DNA of 64,000 nt from contig NZ_ANBM01000005.1 in assembly GCF_002100115.1 (NCBI RefSeq), positions 228,804 to 292,803 of the forward strand. Reading direction: 5' to 3'. The notes under the pieces are model-generated. The model was given only the letters and a program-made list of their open reading frames with translations, had not been told where the DNA came from and searched no databases. A program made the position numbers and the translations under genes. Positions 60,756-64,000 of the stretch are shown here, one piece after another (position 1 is the stretch's first letter; every line of letters starts with the position of its first letter). Origin of the DNA: Anaerovibrio sp. JC8 (GTDB lineage Bacteria > Bacillota > Negativicutes > Selenomonadales > Selenomonadaceae).

Positions 60756-60832
60756 TTTATAAGAGATAAGTATAAAAGGTTGATTTTTTTCTTATAACAA
60801 TTTTTGATAAATAATAAAGTTAAAAAATAAAA

Positions 60833-60853
60833 GCACCCTGCTTTCGCAGAGTG
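60833..60853 (-). terminator. Distal hairpin after the third autotransporter
   Basis: GCACTCTGC/GCAGGGTGC with a GAAA-type loop, followed by TTTTATTTTTT on the minus strand. It could back up the nearer terminator or end an RNA from the plus strand. Confidence 0.65.
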
Positions 60854-60895
60854 CCGTTTTGTATTATTATGGCAAGAAACAGTGCTAATACAGCA

Positions 60896-60929
60896 AAAAG
60901 GGGCAGTTGCCATATTAGGCAGCTGCCCC
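60896..60929 (-). terminator. Terminator after the third autotransporter
   Basis: GGGGCAGCTGCC pairs with GGCAACTGCCCC (one mismatch) and is followed by TTTTTG on the minus strand. Confidence 0.85.
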
Positions 60930-60943
60930 CTGCTTCATAACTG

Positions 60944-60993
60944 TGCCTTCCCCTTGAGGGGAAGGTGGTCACGCAGTGACCGGATGAGGTGTC
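60944..60993. repeat. REP-like palindromic repeat, copy 2
   Basis: GCCTTCCCCTTGAGGGGAAGG palindrome, then GGTCACGCAGTGACC hairpin and GGATGAGGTGTCC. It matches copy 1 at 58236-58288 apart from the second hairpin, which differs yet still pairs. Confidence 0.8.
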
Positions 60994-60997
60994 CTCC

Positions 60998-63900
60998 TCA
61001 GAAATTATACTTCAAACCCACGCCGCCGGAGACGCCACGCTTTTTGCCAGCAAAGGCTGTAAGATTAAGGTCCACGGTCCATGGGGAATCCGGCTGAGTA
61101 ATGGTGGCACCAATTTCAGCTCTGAGGCTGCCACCCTTGACAGAAGCACCACGGATGGCTATGCCAGCAACGGTACCGGTGGCTTCCCCGCCAAATTCAT
61201 ATTCGTAGGCCAGACCGCCGTACCATTTCCACTGGTCGCTGGTGCGCATGGAATAACGGGCACCTACACGGAGAATCTTGCTATTGATGGCATCAAGATC
61301 ATAATGGCCGCCAGCATCAAAGGACACACCATTGCGGTGGTTGTAGAAGAACTTGCCGTATACATCAAGACTCCGACCGCTGGAATAATCAAAGACCTTG
61401 CCATAGCCCACATGGAAGCCATAATAACCAGTACTGGTATTGTAGCCATAAGCATTGCCCATATTATCCGTAAGAACATTGGAAGCATCGTCCTTTATGC
61501 TGCCCAGGCGGATACTGCCCTCGATATAGTCCTTCTTCGGGCTGGTCCACTTGCCCAAAAGGCCGCCGCCAGTATAGTGCATGGAACCGTCACCCCTAAT
61601 ATCCCCATTAAAGGTGGAATAGTTCCCCGTTCCATATTCAAAGAAGGCACCATATTCCGTAGTACCGGACTTCTTAACGTTCTGATGGCCAAGGGCCAGA
61701 ATAGCATTCCAGGTGTGACTATCCACATAGCTGCCAGTCTCCTGACGCATAGAGCCCCCACCCAGCTGGGCAAAGGTGGAAACACCGTCAGTACCGGTAT
61801 TTGAGGACAAGGACAACCCATCCACAGCCGCACCTACGAAATCATTACCAGCAGACAGGGCCACCATGGAAGCGGTAGCACCCATAACAGTGTTGTGGGC
61901 CTGATTGCTGACTTTCTTTTCAATAACCTTATAAACAACATTACCACTGTCATCTAGAGACAATATGCCGGTACCCTTAAGGGCACTGCCAGCGGTATAC
62001 TTGCTTTCCTTGGTAATATTGCCAGCCTGTACCCGCTCATTTGCCGCTACCTTCTGCTCATCCAGCAAAGTCATGGTATCGCCGGCTTCAAGAGATGTGG
62101 TATCGGTGAAAAAAACCTTGGCCGCGCTGACCTTGGTAGTAGACAAGTCGCTTGCCTTTCCGTCAGAAATAGTAACGGCGGCTTTTTCTTTGCTCCAAGG
62201 AACTGCCACATAATTCATGGTTTCAAAGTTGGCGATATTCTTTACACTATTTATCATAGTCCCGATGTTCAGGGTATTGCCAGTAATGGCACTGCTATTG
62301 CCACCAAATACGCTGGCATTGGATACATCCGCCATGCCATATAGATTAACAATGTTGCCGATGGCAGTTCCCGTCATACTTTCTGTATAACCGCCATAGA
62401 GAACATTATTCACCTTGCCCCCGGTCATGGTAATGGTGTTGTTTGTGGCGGAAGTACCCGCCTTGGCACCATAGACCCCGTTCAGCACCTCACCGCCGGT
62501 TATGATTACGGTATTGCCGCTGGCTTCCTCACAGCCACCGCCAATAATTGCCCCAACGGTGCCACCATTTAATCTCACAGAGTTATTGTCGGACTTATCC
62601 TTGCTCTTGCCACCGTAGACAGTACCATCTACTGTGGCTCCATCCACTGTTACTTTATTTCCGGTGGCGATACCCTGCTGGCTGTAGCCGCCGTAGACAT
62701 CCTTCTGTACTTTGGCCTCTTGTTCCAGCTTCACTTGGTTGCCGTCAGCCTTCTTGTCGCCATCAGTCTGGCCACCATAGACACTGCCCTTTACTGTGCC
62801 GCCGGACACATTGACAATACTGGTATTTACCTCGCCGCTGGTGCTCTTGCCACCGTATACATTGCCGCCCACCTCAGCTGACTGCACCTTGGCAGTATTG
62901 CCGTTGCTTACGGTACCGCTGTTGCTGGTGGCTCCGGCCACATCGCCGCCGACACGGCCACCATTGACACTGGCCACATTGCCGATGGCCACGCCACTAT
63001 CCGTTACAGCCCCCACAGCATTGCCATTAACCTTACTGCTTTCCACATTGACAGTATTGGCGGTGGCAGAACCGCTATCCGTATGGGCCGCATCCACATT
63101 GCCAGTTATCAGGCTATTGCCGGTGATATTGGCCTCATTCTTATTTACCAATCCGCTAACCGTCACTGCCCCCACAACATTGCCTTGTACCTTACTTGCG
63201 CCGGATACGTTGACCTTGTTGCTTTCCGCTGTACCACTGACAGTGGCGGCACCGATAGCATCCCCCATCACCGTTGTGCCACCCGTTATTTCCTTTGTCT
63301 TACCACTGACATCCACCGTCCCGTCAATTCCCCTGGTTACCAGGTATCGGAGATTGCTGTTCTCATAGAAGGCATGCCCTTCGCCCTTCAAAGGGCCAAT
63401 ACTAAACTGGGTACCACTGATGTTTCCCACTGCCGTGCCAAAATCAGACACCAGGGTCATCTGCTTATTGGTTGCCAGTTTTTTTATATTGGTAAAGCTA
63501 ATATTGGAGGTATCTACATCTGCCCCTGTAAAGTCGATGTTCTTTGTTGCATCCGTTGCATGGTTGATAAGTGCGCCACTGTCCTTCCACTCCACATTGG
63601 TGAAGGTGAGCTTTGAAATAACGTTTGATGTGGTCGTATAGGTTATGGCATTCGCACTTTTATCAATTTTACCATTCAGCGTGCCGTCTGCCATTACACC
63701 GGCGACAATAGGAGAATTAGTATATGCTTGCGGTTGCAGTGTTCCTGTCACCGTTGGTGTGTCCAAGCCACCATTGGTGGAGGTCAGGAGGTTCGTCGAG
63801 CCGCCGGCGGCGCTTGGATTCGTAAGGACGAGGTTGTCCACGTTGATTCTGTTCACATTATTGAATTGTTTTGCTGTCAGTACAGGGGTTCCCCATTTCA

Positions 63901-64000
63901 CTTCCTTAATATTGATGGTCGCAAAGTTCCCCACCGTGCCGCCCGCCGTGTTCGCGCTGGAAAGGTTAAGTGTGTTGCCCGTAACGAGATTACCCGTTCC
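60998..64000 (-). CDS. Third autotransporter, 5' end off the window
   Basis: The frame is open from the stop at 60998 to the right edge (1000 residues visible), so an internal ATG at 63934 is not the real start. The passenger contains a long run of repeats of the form VSG.AEGNKVNVSG…V.GNVVGAVT.SG (about residues 240-560), unlike the SGG repeats of the other two, then a helical linker and a C-terminal autotransporter barrel ending in GGVGLKYNF. Signal and export by the type Va route are inferred. The C-terminal end was copied or left behind at 58293-58326. No glycosyltransferase gene lies next to it. Confidence 0.88.
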   Translation of the reverse strand, partial: GTGNLVTGNTLNLSSANTAGGTVGNFATINIKEVKWGTPVLTAKQFNNVNRINVDNLVLTNPSAAGGSTNLLTSTNGGLDTPTVTGTLQPQAYTNSPIVAGVMADGTLNGKIDKSANAITYTTTSNVISKLTFTNVEWKDSGALINHATDATKNIDFTGADVDTSNISFTNIKKLATNKQMTLVSDFGTAVGNISGTQFSIGPLKGEGHAFYENSNLRYLVTRGIDGTVDVSGKTKEITGGTTVMGDAIGAATVSGTAESNKVNVSGASKVQGNVVGAVTVSGLVNKNEANITGNSLITGNVDAAHTDSGSATANTVNVESSKVNGNAVGAVTDSGVAIGNVASVNGGRVGGDVAGATSNSGTVSNGNTAKVQSAEVGGNVYGGKSTSGEVNTSIVNVSGGTVKGSVYGGQTDGDKKADGNQVKLEQEAKVQKDVYGGYSQQGIATGNKVTVDGATVDGTVYGGKSKDKSDNNSVRLNGGTVGAIIGGGCEEASGNTVIITGGEVLNGVYGAKAGTSATNNTITMTGGKVNNVLYGGYTESMTGTAIGNIVNLYGMADVSNASVFGGNSSAITGNTLNIGTMINSVKNIANFETMNYVAVPWSKEKAAVTISDGKASDLSTTKVSAAKVFFTDTTSLEAGDTMTLLDEQKVAANERVQAGNITKESKYTAGSALKGTGILSLDDSGNVVYKVIEKKVSNQAHNTVMGATASMVALSAGNDFVGAAVDGLSLSSNTGTDGVSTFAQLGGGSMRQETGSYVDSHTWNAILALGHQNVKKSGTTEYGAFFEYGTGNYSTFNGDIRGDGSMHYTGGGLLGKWTSPKKDYIEGSIRLGSIKDDASNVLTDNMGNAYGYNTSTGYYGFHVGYGKVFDYSSGRSLDVYGKFFYNHRNGVSFDAGGHYDLDAINSKILRVGARYSMRTSDQWKWYGGLAYEYEFGGEATGTVAGIAIRGASVKGGSLRAEIGATITQPDSPWTVDLNLTAFAGKKRGVSGGVGLKYNF

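Noticed and set aside
62250..63300. Repeats in the third autotransporter as non-coding repeat DNA
   Set aside because: They encode in-frame VSG/GNV passenger repeats within one open frame.
63934..63936. ATG/GTG at 63934 as the start of the third autotransporter
   Set aside because: The frame continues upstream to the window edge with protein-like sequence and there is no signal peptide at 63934.

Overview
The window reads as chromosome of a diderm Firmicute of the class Negativicutes (Selenomonas/Anaerovibrio/Mitsuokella-like). The housekeeping genes have a Firmicute layout and strong Shine-Dalgarno sites (recJ-relA, hemZ-hisS-aspS, ispH-rpsA, DUF512-der-plsY). The same stretch also encodes outer-membrane functions: a phosphoethanolamine transferase, three autotransporters and two autotransporter heptosyltransferases. 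Nearly every gene is on the minus strand. The species is an inference; no rRNA or tRNA gene was recognised.

Layout: 1-11.1 kb carries a phosphoethanolamine transferase (cut by the left edge), queE/queD, a membrane glycosyltransferase, pssA-psd, a WecG/TagA glycosyltransferase, aspS, hisS, hemZ and fur. 11.1-27.2 kb is a more A+T-rich accessory island: two exported proteins, a type III-B (Cmr) CRISPR-Cas locus between two CRISPR arrays, a SAM-I riboswitch in front of an N-formylglutamate amidohydrolase-like gene, and a Bro-N protein. 27.3-48.4 kb is core genome: MBL hydrolase, relA, recJ, pduO-type adenosyltransferase, ndk, gamma-carbonic-anhydrase-like protein, cca, ACT-hom-thrB, plsY, der, DUF512, rpsA, ispH, plsC, cmk, aroA, a flavoprotein and rluB. 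48.5-64 kb is a surface and accessory region: two AIDA-like autotransporters behind two heptosyltransferase genes, a mazEF pair, an AAA/DUF4143 ATPase, a probable type I toxin-antitoxin locus, and a third autotransporter cut by the right edge.

The CRISPR operon runs card1/can2 - corA - cmr1 - cas10 - cmr3 - cmr4 - cmr5 - cmr6 - DEDDh exonuclease - cas6, with no cas1/cas2. It pairs two effectors that in known systems answer to different second messengers: CorA to SAM-AMP, Card1/Can2 to cyclic tetra-adenylate. Cas10 has the GGDD cyclase motif but no visible HD nuclease, and the DEDDh exonuclease is a candidate off-switch. Both arrays are read leftward from near-identical leaders with the same promoter (TTGCAG-17-TATAAT); in array 1 its -35 box lies inside the 3' end of cas6.

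The surface region looks co-regulated and recombining. The heptosyltransferase operon and one autotransporter share a promoter-proximal 17-base motif. The two autotransporters share near-identical blocks at both ends, and a 34-base autotransporter 3' remnant beside a REP-like repeat marks a past rearrangement.
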